Shown here in pieces: positions 35,956-44,089 of a stretch of 64,000 nt of DNA. Source of the stretch: GJ-E10 sp035625725. GTDB taxonomy: Bacteria; Pseudomonadota; Gammaproteobacteria; Burkholderiales; Burkholderiaceae_F. Location of the stretch: contig DASPPB010000034.1 in NCBI GenBank assembly GCA_035625725.1, positions 1-64,000 of the forward strand. Reading direction: 5' to 3'. The stretch's first letter is position 1, and each line of letters starts with the position of its first letter. A program made the position numbers and the translations under genes. Below the pieces are notes generated by a model. The model had not been told where the DNA came from, did no database searches, and was given only the letters and a program-made list of their open reading frames with translations.

Positions 35956-37334
35956 CAGAACACCGGGCTTGAGAGCGAGAGGTTGTCAAATCGCGTGTGC
36001 TCCCCGCCAAAGCGCAGCTGCACGCGCCCGATCGGTCCATTGCGCTGCTTGCCCAGAATGATCTCCGCGATGCCCTTGTCCGGACTGTCCGGGTTGTAGA
36101 CCTCGTCGCGATAAATGAACAAGATGACGTCCGCGTCTTGCTCGATGGCTCCCGATTCGCGCAGGTCCGACATGACAGGACGCTTGTCCGTGCGCTGTTC
36201 CACGGTTCGGTTCAGCTGGGAGAGCGCAATGACCGGAACCCTGAGTTCCTTGGCGAGGCCTTTGAGCGAACGCGAAATCTCGGAAATCTCGGTGGCGCGG
36301 TTCTCGCCGAAGGAGCTTGCCGACATCAGCTGCAAATAATCGACGATGATGAGACCGAGTTTGCCGTACTCCCGGGCCATACGCCGCGCACGCGCCCGCA
36401 ATTCCAGCGCATTGAGCGCGGGCGTCTCGTCGATATGCAGCGGTGCGGCGTGCATGCGTTCGATCGCCTCGGTGAGCTTTGGCCAGTCCTCGTCGGTCAG
36501 CCGGCCCGTACGCAGCCGGTGCGCGTCAATACGTCCCACGGATCCGAGCAGGCGCATGGCCAGCTGCTCGGCACCCATTTCCATCGAGAACACCGCCACC
36601 GGCATGCCCAGGTCGATGGCGACGTGCTGTCCGATATTCAGCGCCAGGGCGGTCTTGCCCATCGACGGCCGGCCGGCAATGATAATCAGGTCGCCTTCCT
36701 GGAATCCCGCGGTCTTGGCATCCAGATCGGTAAAACCGCTGGGCACGCCAGTAACGTCGCTGGGGCTGGCGCGCTCAAAGAGTTCCTGAATGCGTTCGAC
36801 GACTCGCCCGAGCAGCGGTTCGAGCTTGATGAACCCCGTCCTGTCGCGCGCCCCCTGTTCGGCGATTTGGAAAACCTTTGTTTCGGCTTCGTCGAGAATT
36901 TGCTTGGCCTCGCGGCCCTGGGGATTGAGCGCCGAAGCGGCGATGTCCTCGCCCACGCTCACGAGACGCCGCAGGACCGCGCGCTCACGCACGATTTCCG
37001 CGTAGCGCCGAATGTTGGCGGCCGAAGGCGTGTTTTGCGCAAGCGCATTGAGGTAGGCCAGGCCGCCGGCTTCGCCCGCCTTGCCACTGATCTGCAGCGC
37101 TTCATAAACGGTAATCGCATCGGCCGGACGCGAATCCTCGATGAGGCGAGAGACGTGCTGGAATATCAGCCGATGATCATGGCGATAGAAGTCTTCGCCC
37201 GCGAGGCGGTCGGCTATGCGGTCCCAGGAGGAATTATCGAGCAGCAAGCCGCCGAGCACCGATTGCTCGGCCTCCACCGAGTGCGGCGGCGTTCGTACCG
37301 CAACGAGCTGCGGGTCAGCGACCGGTACGCTCAT
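35955..37334 (-). CDS. dnaB: Replicative DNA helicase DnaB
   Basis: A 459-residue hexameric helicase of the replication fork. The N-terminal domain starts PHSVEAEQSVLGGLLLDN, and the RecA-like domain carries the P-loop GRPSMGKTALALNI and the VDYLQLM Walker B. The C-terminus RDEVYNPDSP and LILGKQRNGPIGRVQLRFGGEHTRFDNL are standard. No intein is present. It follows rplI by 111 bases on the minus strand and precedes DUF47 with overlapping codons. Confidence 0.96.
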   Translation of the reverse strand: MSVPVADPQLVAVRTPPHSVEAEQSVLGGLLLDNSSWDRIADRLAGEDFYRHDHRLIFQHVSRLIEDSRPADAITVYEALQISGKAGEAGGLAYLNALAQNTPSAANIRRYAEIVRERAVLRRLVSVGEDIAASALNPQGREAKQILDEAETKVFQIAEQGARDRTGFIKLEPLLGRVVERIQELFERASPSDVTGVPSGFTDLDAKTAGFQEGDLIIIAGRPSMGKTALALNIGQHVAIDLGMPVAVFSMEMGAEQLAMRLLGSVGRIDAHRLRTGRLTDEDWPKLTEAIERMHAAPLHIDETPALNALELRARARRMAREYGKLGLIIVDYLQLMSASSFGENRATEISEISRSLKGLAKELRVPVIALSQLNRTVEQRTDKRPVMSDLRESGAIEQDADVILFIYRDEVYNPDSPDKGIAEIILGKQRNGPIGRVQLRFGGEHTRFDNLSLSSPVF

Positions 37335-37445
37335 GTCTCCTCCCGCGTAGGCAGGCCACTATAGCAATTTGCCGCGACCTGCCCCAGAGGCCGATAGCGC
37401 CAACCCCGCGTGATTCGAGCAACAGGCGAAAAGACAGCGCCGGGG

Positions 37446-37898
37446 TCAGACGTTTTCGCCGAGAACCGAGACCGTAATTTCTACCACTACATCCGAATGC
37501 AGGGCGATCGCGATTTTGTGATCGCCCACTGTCTTGAGCGGACCCACGGGCAGGCGGATGTTGGACTTGGGTACTTCAAATCCCTGCTTGCCCAGCGCTT
37601 CGGATATGTCGAAGTTCGTGACGGAACCGAACAACCGACCGTCGACGCCGGCTTTGGCGGTGATCTGCAGTGTGAGGCCTTGCAGGCGTTCGCCCAGCGA
37701 CTGCGCGGTCTGGAGCCGGTCCGCGTGCGCACGCTCCAGTTCCGCTCGGCGGGCCTCGAACTCCTTGATGGCCGAGTCGGTCGCGCGCCTGGCCTTGCCC
37801 GTCGGAATCAAGTAATTGCGTGCGAAACCGTCCTTGACTTTGACGACTTCGCCCAGTTGCCCCAGCTTTCCGATTTTTTCCAGAAGTATGACTTGCAT
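37446..37898 (-). CDS. rplI: 50S ribosomal protein L9
   Basis: A 150-residue L9 with the N-terminal domain MQVILLEKIGKLGQLGEVVKVKDGFARNYLIPTGKA, a central helix and the C-terminal domain including FGSVTNFDISEAL. It lies in rpsF-priB-rpsR-rplI. Length is normal. Confidence 0.97.
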   Translation of the reverse strand: MQVILLEKIGKLGQLGEVVKVKDGFARNYLIPTGKARRATDSAIKEFEARRAELERAHADRLQTAQSLGERLQGLTLQITAKAGVDGRLFGSVTNFDISEALGKQGFEVPKSNIRLPVGPLKTVGDHKIAIALHSDVVVEITVSVLGENV

Positions 37899-37997
37899 GG
37901 CGAACCCTGCGGCTGCGACCCGAACAAGCGGGACGGAAATTAAGATGAGTCAGCGTGCATTGGCCGGGATCCCCCCGGCCTGAAACGCGCTCCGGGA

Positions 37998-38306
37998 TCA
38001 GTGAATGTCGGTATATGGCAACAGCGCCAAAAAGCGCGCGCGCTTGATTGCCGTATCCAACTGGCGCTGATAGTGCGCCTTCGTGCCAGTAAGCCGGGCG
38101 GGAATTATGCGCCCGTTGTCCTGAACGAAGTCGCGCAGCGTCTCCACGTCCTTGTAATCGATCATCTCGACTTTTTCGGCCGTGAAGCGGCAAAATTTTC
38201 TGCGCTTGAATAGCGCATTTTGCTGCTGCGAGCGCCGACCGTTGGGTTTGCCCTTGCCCTTAAAGCCGGCCCTACCCCTGCTGCTGCTTCTGCTGGCTGT
38301 TGCCAT
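37998..38306 (-). CDS. rpsR: 30S ribosomal protein S18
   Basis: A 102-residue S18. The conserved core is FKRRKFCRFTAEKVEMIDYKDVETLRDFVQDNGRIIPARLTGTKAHYQRQL. A basic, Ser/Arg/Gly-rich N-terminal tail of about 30 residues precedes the core, longer than in E. coli (75 residues) but common in Betaproteobacteria. Its start lies inside the 3' end of priB (35-base overlap). Confidence 0.96.
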   Translation of the reverse strand: MATASRSSSRGRAGFKGKGKPNGRRSQQQNALFKRRKFCRFTAEKVEMIDYKDVETLRDFVQDNGRIIPARLTGTKAHYQRQLDTAIKRARFLALLPYTDIH

Positions 38307-38655
38307 CGTTTTGCTCCGTCATACCGATCGTATCGTTTTGCTTCGCGCCCGCCTGGCTGCGGTCGGCGAGCCGTGAAAATCCCAGCACATGCACCACAAG
38401 GCGTGCGCTGCGTCGGCTGCGCGGCGCCAGAAAAGCGCTCAGTTCCAGTTCGCTGCCCAGGGGCTGGGCTGCCAGTTCCCGGGCGCTGGAGCCCAGCGCA
38501 ATGGCGGAAAAATCAAATTGCAACCTGCGCTTGACCCCCGCTTCGAGCACCTCGGAGTGGTGCTGCAACTTCGCCTCAAGTACTGCAACGCCGGCCGGCG
38601 TAAACCGAAGCGCCGCGCGCTCCAGCAACGTGGCGCTAAGCATGATGCGATTCAA
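38272..38655 (-). CDS. priB: Primosomal replication protein PriB (protein n)
   Basis: A 127-residue single-domain OB-fold protein of the replication restart system. Residues 5-100 fit PriB (LSATLLERAALRFTPAGVAVLEAKLQHHSEV, FDFSAIALGS, LVVHVLGFSRL). The last 25 residues (GAKQNDTIGMTEQNDGNSQQKQQQG) form a Gln/Asn-rich tail that overlaps the start of rpsR by 35 bases and is not part of the fold. Either of two ATGs (38655, 38643) could be the start. Confidence 0.9.
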   Translation of the reverse strand: MNRIMLSATLLERAALRFTPAGVAVLEAKLQHHSEVLEAGVKRRLQFDFSAIALGSSARELAAQPLGSELELSAFLAPRSRRSARLVVHVLGFSRLADRSQAGAKQNDTIGMTEQNDGNSQQKQQQG

Positions 38656-38737
38656 ATTGCCGCACCCGATTGCGCCGATCGCGCGTTGCGGTGCACCACG
38701 GCATCGCGAGCATCCTTGCCTGCCGGGGCCGCCTCGC

Positions 38738-39109
38738 CTAGCTGGCCGCGCCCGCCGGCTCCACGGCCGTCTTGCGCGCTTCCTCCTTCTCCACGACCTT
38801 CATCATCGGGCTCGGGGTCGTGATGGCCTTCTTCTGCCCCACCGTCAGGTGGCGCAGCACTGCATCGTTGTAGCGAAAACCGTGTTCGAGTTCGTCGAGC
38901 GTCGACTTGCCGCACTCAATGTTCAGCAGGACGTAATGCGCCTTGACCAGTTTGGCGATGGGATAGGCAAGCTGCCGGCGTCCCCAGTCTTCGACCCGAT
39001 GCACTTTGCCGCTTTGGGACAGAATCAAAGAGCGGTAACGCTCAATCATCGCCGGAACCTGCTCGCTTTGGTCCGGGTGGACGATGAAACAGATTTCATA
39101 ATGCCGCAT
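38738..39109 (-). CDS. rpsF: 30S ribosomal protein S6
   Basis: A 123-residue S6 starting MRHYEICFIVHPDQSEQVPAMIERY, with VHRVEDWGRRQLAYPI, KAHYVLLNIE and FRYNDAVLRHLTV. I placed the start at ATG 39109, which has AAGGAG upstream. The C-terminal 25 residues are low-complexity and charged. First gene of the rpsF-priB-rpsR-rplI ribosomal operon. Confidence 0.96.
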   Translation of the reverse strand: MRHYEICFIVHPDQSEQVPAMIERYRSLILSQSGKVHRVEDWGRRQLAYPIAKLVKAHYVLLNIECGKSTLDELEHGFRYNDAVLRHLTVGQKKAITTPSPMMKVVEKEEARKTAVEPAGAAS

Positions 39110-39340
39110 ACAGCATCTCCTTATGGATTTCCCTCTCGGGATCAGCTGCCCGCCGTGTCGGCCGCCAGACGGAGCAGGACCCCGAATCTGACACGCCCAG
39201 TACCGCCATCGAGTTTCGGCAAGACGCCGGACTGATGATTGCGGCACGACCCGAATGCAGGGTTGGCAAAACGCGGTGCAGCAAGGAAAAAGCCATGCAT
39301 TGTAGCCGAAGAAGCAAAGAAGCCGCAAACCGCCCCGGGG

Positions 39341-40195
39341 CTAGGCGCGAAGCAGCCTGCCTGCTCGGAGGATGTGCGCACCCCTGTCGGAAGAGGAGAC
39401 CGGTCGCTGGCCAAAGTAGCGCTGCCGGATCGCCGCTGGCCCGAGGTCCTCGATTTCATCAAAGCCCAGTGCGGATAGCCTGGAGTGCAGTGCGCTGGTT
39501 TCGAAATAACTGCGCAAGCGCTCGCCGTAGGAGGCAACCCGCTCCTCGAGTGCGGCTCGCAGCGCAAAATGCTGCGGATCTTCCTGCGCCGGGTCCAGGG
39601 GATTGGCGTAGTCGAACACGACTTGCGCGCCAGCCCGCAAAGCGGAAATATAAGACAGCGTCGAGAACACCGCCGATGCGCTCAGATACGGCACCACGCC
39701 CAGCCACATAAAAAACGACGGCTGCTCCGTGTCAAAGCCGGCGGCCTGCAGCACGCCGGCCAAATCCTCCACCTCCAAATCCGCGGGCACGAAAGTCAGC
39801 GTGGGGGGCGCGTGGATGCCCGCGTGGATCAGACGCTCACGCTTCCAGGACTGTGTTGCGGGATGATCAACCTCGAAGATTCGCAGTTTGGCCGCCAAGG
39901 GTGAGCGGTAGGCAAATGTGTCCAGACCGGCGCCAAGTATCGTAAGTTGGCGCATGCCCTTGTCCAGTGAACGCGCAAGAGCATCCTCCGCGAAGCGTGA
40001 GCGCAGCGCGACAAATACGCGCAGACCCCGCAGGGACGCGTCGCGGCGCGCCTCGTCGAGCACGGATCGGGCCTCGTCGCCGAGAATCGGGATGGCCAGC
40101 GGGTCGCGCAAGATGCTGCCGCCCTCGAGTTCCTGGTGAACGGCTCGGTGCACGGCCGCCGCAAGCGCGGTTCGGCTGGGAACTCCGGCCTGCAT
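39341..40195 (-). CDS. Class I SAM-dependent methyltransferase (leucine carboxyl methyltransferase family)
   Basis: A 284-residue methyltransferase of the LCMT/Ppm1-like group (also TIGR00027-type). Features are SRFAEDALARSLDKGMRQLTILGAGLDTFAYR (SAM motif I, G-A-G-L-D-T), FEVDHPATQSWKRERL and PSFFMWLGVVPYLSASAVFSTL. The substrate is unknown; such enzymes occur in secondary metabolism and as orphans. The start at ATG 40195 (MQAGVPS) is preferred over one at 40270. It lies four bases after rlmB on the minus strand and before rpsF. Confidence 0.85.
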   Translation of the reverse strand: MQAGVPSRTALAAAVHRAVHQELEGGSILRDPLAIPILGDEARSVLDEARRDASLRGLRVFVALRSRFAEDALARSLDKGMRQLTILGAGLDTFAYRSPLAAKLRIFEVDHPATQSWKRERLIHAGIHAPPTLTFVPADLEVEDLAGVLQAAGFDTEQPSFFMWLGVVPYLSASAVFSTLSYISALRAGAQVVFDYANPLDPAQEDPQHFALRAALEERVASYGERLRSYFETSALHSRLSALGFDEIEDLGPAAIRQRYFGQRPVSSSDRGAHILRAGRLLRA

Positions 40196-40199
40196 CGAC

Positions 40200-41015
40200 T
40201 TACGTGACCCCTTTTTGTCTTCGTTGGCGCTGCGTCTCGAACAGACACACGCCGGCGGCAACCGAAACATTGAGGCTCTCCATTCCCGCGGCCATGGGGA
40301 TATGTACGAGGGTGTCGCAGCGCTCGCGCGTCAGGCGGCGCAGACCCGAGCCCTCCGCGCCCAGCGCCCACGCCCGGGGACCGGTCAAATCCACGTCGTA
40401 GAGACTGTGTTCGGCCGAGGTATCGGCCCCCACGATCCAGATCCCCGCGCTTTGCATGTCTTTCATTGCGCGGGCCAGATTCGTTACGGAAATAAGCGGG
40501 ACCGTGTCTGCAGCACCGGCAGCCGCCTTGGTGGCAACAGCCGTCAGGCTGGCCGAGCGGTCGCGTGGCACGATGACTGCGTCGACAGCCGCCGCCGCCG
40601 CGGTGCGTAAGCAGGCCCCCAGGTTACGCGGGTCGGTGACTCCGTCGAGCACCAGTAAGAGGGTTTCGGGGCGGACTGCCGCAAGCACATCTTCGAGGCC
40701 GGCGCGATTTGTGCGAGCGTGGACTCGTGCGACCAGCCCCTGATGAGGAGTTTGAGGCGACAGGCCGTGCAAACGCTCCGCAGGCACCGCTATGGAGCGC
40801 ACCGCTGCGGCAGCCGCTCGTGCAAGGATCTGGCGCATGCGTCCGTCGTGGCGGTTGCCGTCAAAGTACAGTACCTCAATGGACGAGGGATCGCTGCGCA
40901 GGCGCGCGCCCACCGCGTGAAAGCCAGCCAGGATGTGGTCTTGCTCGGCTGTCGCCGCCCGTGTCGCAAGCCCCGAAGCCGGGGGTGATTTTTCGCCCAT
41001 AGCCAGAGGTGGCAC
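40200..41015 (-). CDS. rlmB: 23S rRNA (guanosine-2'-O)-methyltransferase RlmB
   Basis: A 271-residue SpoU-class methyltransferase that modifies G2251 of 23S rRNA. It has the substrate-binding N-domain (AGFHAVGARLRSDP) and the SPOUT motifs LDGVTDPRNLGACLRTAAAA, WALGAEGSGLRRLTRERCD and IPMAAGMESLNVSVAAGVCLFE. The start is a GTG at 41015 that overlaps the rnr stop codon; an ATG at 41000 is an alternative. Downstream of rnr as in many Proteobacteria. Confidence 0.94.
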   Translation of the reverse strand: MPPLAMGEKSPPASGLATRAATAEQDHILAGFHAVGARLRSDPSSIEVLYFDGNRHDGRMRQILARAAAAAVRSIAVPAERLHGLSPQTPHQGLVARVHARTNRAGLEDVLAAVRPETLLLVLDGVTDPRNLGACLRTAAAAAVDAVIVPRDRSASLTAVATKAAAGAADTVPLISVTNLARAMKDMQSAGIWIVGADTSAEHSLYDVDLTGPRAWALGAEGSGLRRLTRERCDTLVHIPMAAGMESLNVSVAAGVCLFETQRQRRQKGVT

Positions 41016-43402
41016 TATCGGCGCCGGTGTCGCCGCGAGACGTCCCTGGGCCCCGGTTTGCCGGGGACATGCTGTCCTTGCGCCTGCTTGGCGCGACGCG
41101 CCGCAATGCGCTCGGCCCGGGCCGCCTGCCGCCGACGTCGCTGTTCGACTCCTTCGCCGGACTTGGCACGGGCTGTGGTGCGCGCCGAGGGCGGTTCGCC
41201 GGCGCGCAAGTCGGCCGGCCGCATCATCCGGAAGTCGATGCGCCGAGCCTCCAGGTCGACACGGGCCACCTGAACGGTCAGACGGTCACCCAGGCGAAAG
41301 CGGATTCCCGTGCGTTCGCCCCGCAGCTCATGGACCGCCTCGTTGAACTGAAAGTACTCGCTGCCCAGCTCCGAGACGTGCACCAAGCCTTCCACGTACA
41401 GCGCGTCTAAAACGACAAAAAGACCGAAGGGGACTACGGCGCTCACCGAGCCGGAGAACGTCTCGCCGATGCGCTCGCGCACGTAATAGCTCTTGAGCCA
41501 CGCCTCGACGTCGCGCGATGCGTCGTCCGCGCGTCGTTCGTTCGCGGAACACACCAGACCGAGTTGCTCCCAGCGCGGCAGCGCGGCAGCCGTCTCGTTT
41601 GCGCCTGCCTGCGCGAGTTGGGGAACATAGTGCTTGCCGGCGAGGACGGCCTTGAGGGCGCGGTGCACCAGCAAGTCGGGGTAGCGGCGAATCGGCGACG
41701 TGAAGTGCGTGTACGCCTCGTAGGCCAGTCCGAAGTGCCCGACGTTGTGGGGACTGTACTGCGCCTGCTGCATGGAGCGCAGCAACAGCATGTTAAGCAG
41801 CGACGCGTCCGACCGCGACCGGATCCGTGTGATGAGTTCAGCGTAGTCGCTGGGCTGTGGCGCCTCACCCCCGGCCAGATGCAGACCCAGGGTCTTGAGG
41901 GTGGCGCGCAGCGACTCGAGCTTTTGCGGCGTCGGACCCTCGTGCACGCGCAGCAGGGCGTCGTGCTTTTTGCGTCGAAGAAAATCGGCTGCGCAAACGT
42001 TTGCCGCGAGCATGCATTCTTCGATGAGCCGGTGGGCGTCGTTACGCACGCGCGGCACAATGCGTTCGATGCGTCCGTTGGCATCACAGATGATCTGGGT
42101 CTCGGTCGTCTCGAGCTCGAGCGCCCCGCGGCGGGCGCGGGCGCGTGCAAGCGCGAGATAGACCTCGTAGAGCTCGTGCAGGCGCGGCAGGAGCTTTTCC
42201 AAATGCACCGCCGCGCGGCTCGAGGGATTGGACAATGCCTCCCACACCTCGTTGTAAGTCAACCGACCCTGCGAGTGCATCACAGCCGGGTAGAACTGAT
42301 AGCCTCGAACCCCACCGTGCTTCGTTATCGTCATGTCGCAAACCATGACGAGCCGGTCAACGGCCGGCTTGAGCGAGCAAAGTTCGTTGGACAGCGCCTC
42401 CGGCAGCATCGGGATCACGCGTCGCGGAAAGTACACCGAGGTCGAGCGGACCTGCGCTTCCTTGTCCAGCTGCGAGCCCGACGGCACGTAGTGATCCACG
42501 TCGGCAATGGCCACGACCAGACGCCAGCCGCGCCGACCGTCGCTTTCGCAGTAGACAGCGTCATCAAAGTCGCGCGCATCCTCCGCGTCGATCGTGACGA
42601 GTGCGACGTCGCGCAGATCAATGCGGCCGTGCAAATCGGTGCGGCGCACCTGCTTGGGCAGCGCTTCGGCGGCTCGCAGCGCCTCGATGGAAAACTCGTG
42701 CGGCACACCGAACTTGCGCACGGCAATCTCGATCTCCATGCCAGGATCGTCGATCTCGCCCAGAACCTCCACGACGCGTCCGACCGCCTGCATGTTGCGC
42801 TGGGGCTGCTGCACGATCTGCACGACCACTACCTGGCCGTCGCGGGCGCCCCCGCCGGCCTGCGGCGGCACGAGTATGTCGTGACGAATGCGTTGGTCCT
42901 CGGGCACGACCACGCTTACGCCGCGCTCGTTGAGCAAGCGCCCGACCAGGCGTTCCGTGCGCCGCTCGGTGACGTCGACGATCTCGCCTTCGGGCCGCCC
43001 GCGCCGATCGATGCCGGTTACGCGCACAAGCGCGCGGTCGCCGTGCATGAGCTTGCTCATCTCGGACTCCGAGAGCATGACGTCGGGGCCGTGATCGTCA
43101 CGAATCAGAAAACCGAAACCATCGCGGTGGCCTTGCACTTGGCCGGAGACAAGGTTGGCGCGCGCGGCGATGAGCAGGAGCCCCGCACGATTGCGCACGA
43201 CCTGACCTGTGCGCTCAAGCTCGCTCAAGGTCTGTTCGAGGTCCGGGTAGTGGCCCGGCTCCAGAGCGAGCAGCGCGCCCAGCTCCTCGGGGCGCAAGGG
43301 CGAGCCGGCGCGGGTCATAGCCTCGAGCACGACCGAGGGCCCAGCCGCCCCCGCGCGCGCGGCCGGCGTCTCAGATTTGGATTCGGGTTTACCTCGGGCC
43401 AT
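41015..43402 (-). CDS. rnr: Ribonuclease R
   Basis: A 795-residue processive 3'-5' exoribonuclease for structured RNA. Domains are an N-terminal winged helix (20-75), two cold-shock domains, the RNB catalytic domain with the acidic cluster TIDAEDARDFDDAVY and the S1 domain near 640-720, ending in a basic Lys/Arg tail. The stop overlaps the rlmB GTG start. The divergent neighbour is tRNA-Leu at 43448. Confidence 0.96.
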   Translation of the reverse strand: MARGKPESKSETPAARAGAAGPSVVLEAMTRAGSPLRPEELGALLALEPGHYPDLEQTLSELERTGQVVRNRAGLLLIAARANLVSGQVQGHRDGFGFLIRDDHGPDVMLSESEMSKLMHGDRALVRVTGIDRRGRPEGEIVDVTERRTERLVGRLLNERGVSVVVPEDQRIRHDILVPPQAGGGARDGQVVVVQIVQQPQRNMQAVGRVVEVLGEIDDPGMEIEIAVRKFGVPHEFSIEALRAAEALPKQVRRTDLHGRIDLRDVALVTIDAEDARDFDDAVYCESDGRRGWRLVVAIADVDHYVPSGSQLDKEAQVRSTSVYFPRRVIPMLPEALSNELCSLKPAVDRLVMVCDMTITKHGGVRGYQFYPAVMHSQGRLTYNEVWEALSNPSSRAAVHLEKLLPRLHELYEVYLALARARARRGALELETTETQIICDANGRIERIVPRVRNDAHRLIEECMLAANVCAADFLRRKKHDALLRVHEGPTPQKLESLRATLKTLGLHLAGGEAPQPSDYAELITRIRSRSDASLLNMLLLRSMQQAQYSPHNVGHFGLAYEAYTHFTSPIRRYPDLLVHRALKAVLAGKHYVPQLAQAGANETAAALPRWEQLGLVCSANERRADDASRDVEAWLKSYYVRERIGETFSGSVSAVVPFGLFVVLDALYVEGLVHVSELGSEYFQFNEAVHELRGERTGIRFRLGDRLTVQVARVDLEARRIDFRMMRPADLRAGEPPSARTTARAKSGEGVEQRRRRQAARAERIAARRAKQAQGQHVPGKPGPRDVSRRHRRR

Positions 43403-43447
43403 TTGACAAGCGGGAGCCTCGACTTAGAATTCGCCCTCCGCTCTCCT

Positions 43448-43532
43448 GCCCAGGTGGCGAAATTGGTAGACGCGCTAGATTCAGGTTCTAGTGCCGAAAG
43501 GTGTGGAGGTTCGAGTCCTCTCCTGGGCACCA
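43448..43532 (+). tRNA. tRNA-Leu (anticodon CAG)
   Basis: Eighty-five bases with a full cloverleaf. Acceptor GCCCAGG (43448-43454) pairs with CCTGGGC (43522-43528), discriminator A and an encoded CCA at 43530-43532. The anticodon arm CTAGA-TTCAGGT-TCTAG (43475-43491) presents CAG at 43482-43484. A long variable arm marks class II (Leu) and the T-loop TTCGAGT is present. It reads CUG. A phosphoribosyltransferase gene on the other strand overlaps its 3' half. Confidence 0.97.
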
Positions 43533-44089
43533 TCGGCCTGTGCCGGTGAACCGGGGTTGCGCAGCTGCTGCGCCAGTTCCCCAGGGCGCACGCGGTCGTA
43601 GCGCTCAAACGGCTGATGGATCCAGGGGTTATTCGCAAGCTTCTCGACAAAGTAGTCGGGGGCGAGCGCCGAGGCGTCCTTGTACCACAGCACAGCGGTT
43701 CGGATCTCGCGGATCCCGAGGTATCGCTGCTCCAGGTGAACGCGCACGCGTTGCAACGTGTTGCCGCTATCGACAAGGTCATCGACCAGCAGAAGCCGTC
43801 CCGCGGGATCCCCTGCCGTTGTCGTGATGAACTGCGCGATGTCCAACTCCCCGGCAATCGTTCCACCGGCCTGCCGATACGAACTGGTGGCCAGAATCGC
43901 CAGCGGGACCTGGAAAACACGCGAGAGGACGTCGCCGATGCGCAGGCCGCCGCGTGCCAGGCACACCAAGGAATCAAACTCGTAACCCGATTCGTGAACG
44001 AGGACCGCCAGGCGTTCGATCAACCGGTGATATTCGGGCCAGTCGACATGCAGTGACGCACCGGCAACCGGATTCACGTCCTGGTTCAT
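43481..44089 (-). CDS. Phosphoribosyltransferase
   Basis: A 202-residue type I phosphoribosyltransferase, probably purine-related. The PRPP-binding motif is LLLVDDLVDSGNTL (about 94-107). Preceding it, SLVCLARGGLRIGDVLSRVF resembles the family GG(l/m)xxG motif. The ATG (44089) overlaps the purA stop as ATGA. The last 17 residues are read from the antisense of the tRNA-Leu gene, so the natural C-terminus may end earlier or the frame is real and overlapping. The substrate (hypoxanthine, xanthine or other base) is open. Confidence 0.88.
   Translation of the reverse strand: MNQDVNPVAGASLHVDWPEYHRLIERLAVLVHESGYEFDSLVCLARGGLRIGDVLSRVFQVPLAILATSSYRQAGGTIAGELDIAQFITTTAGDPAGRLLLVDDLVDSGNTLQRVRVHLEQRYLGIREIRTAVLWYKDASALAPDYFVEKLANNPWIHQPFERYDRVRPGELAQQLRNPGSPAQADGAQERTRTSTPFGTRT

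Noticed and set aside
43448..43532. tRNA-Leu as an integration site
   Set aside because: tRNA 3' ends are common integrase targets, but no repeated 3' fragment, integrase gene or foreign genes lie nearby.
41564..43549. A 661-codon frame on the plus strand over rnr and tRNA-Leu
   Set aside because: Antisense of RNase R and crosses a tRNA; not a plausible protein.
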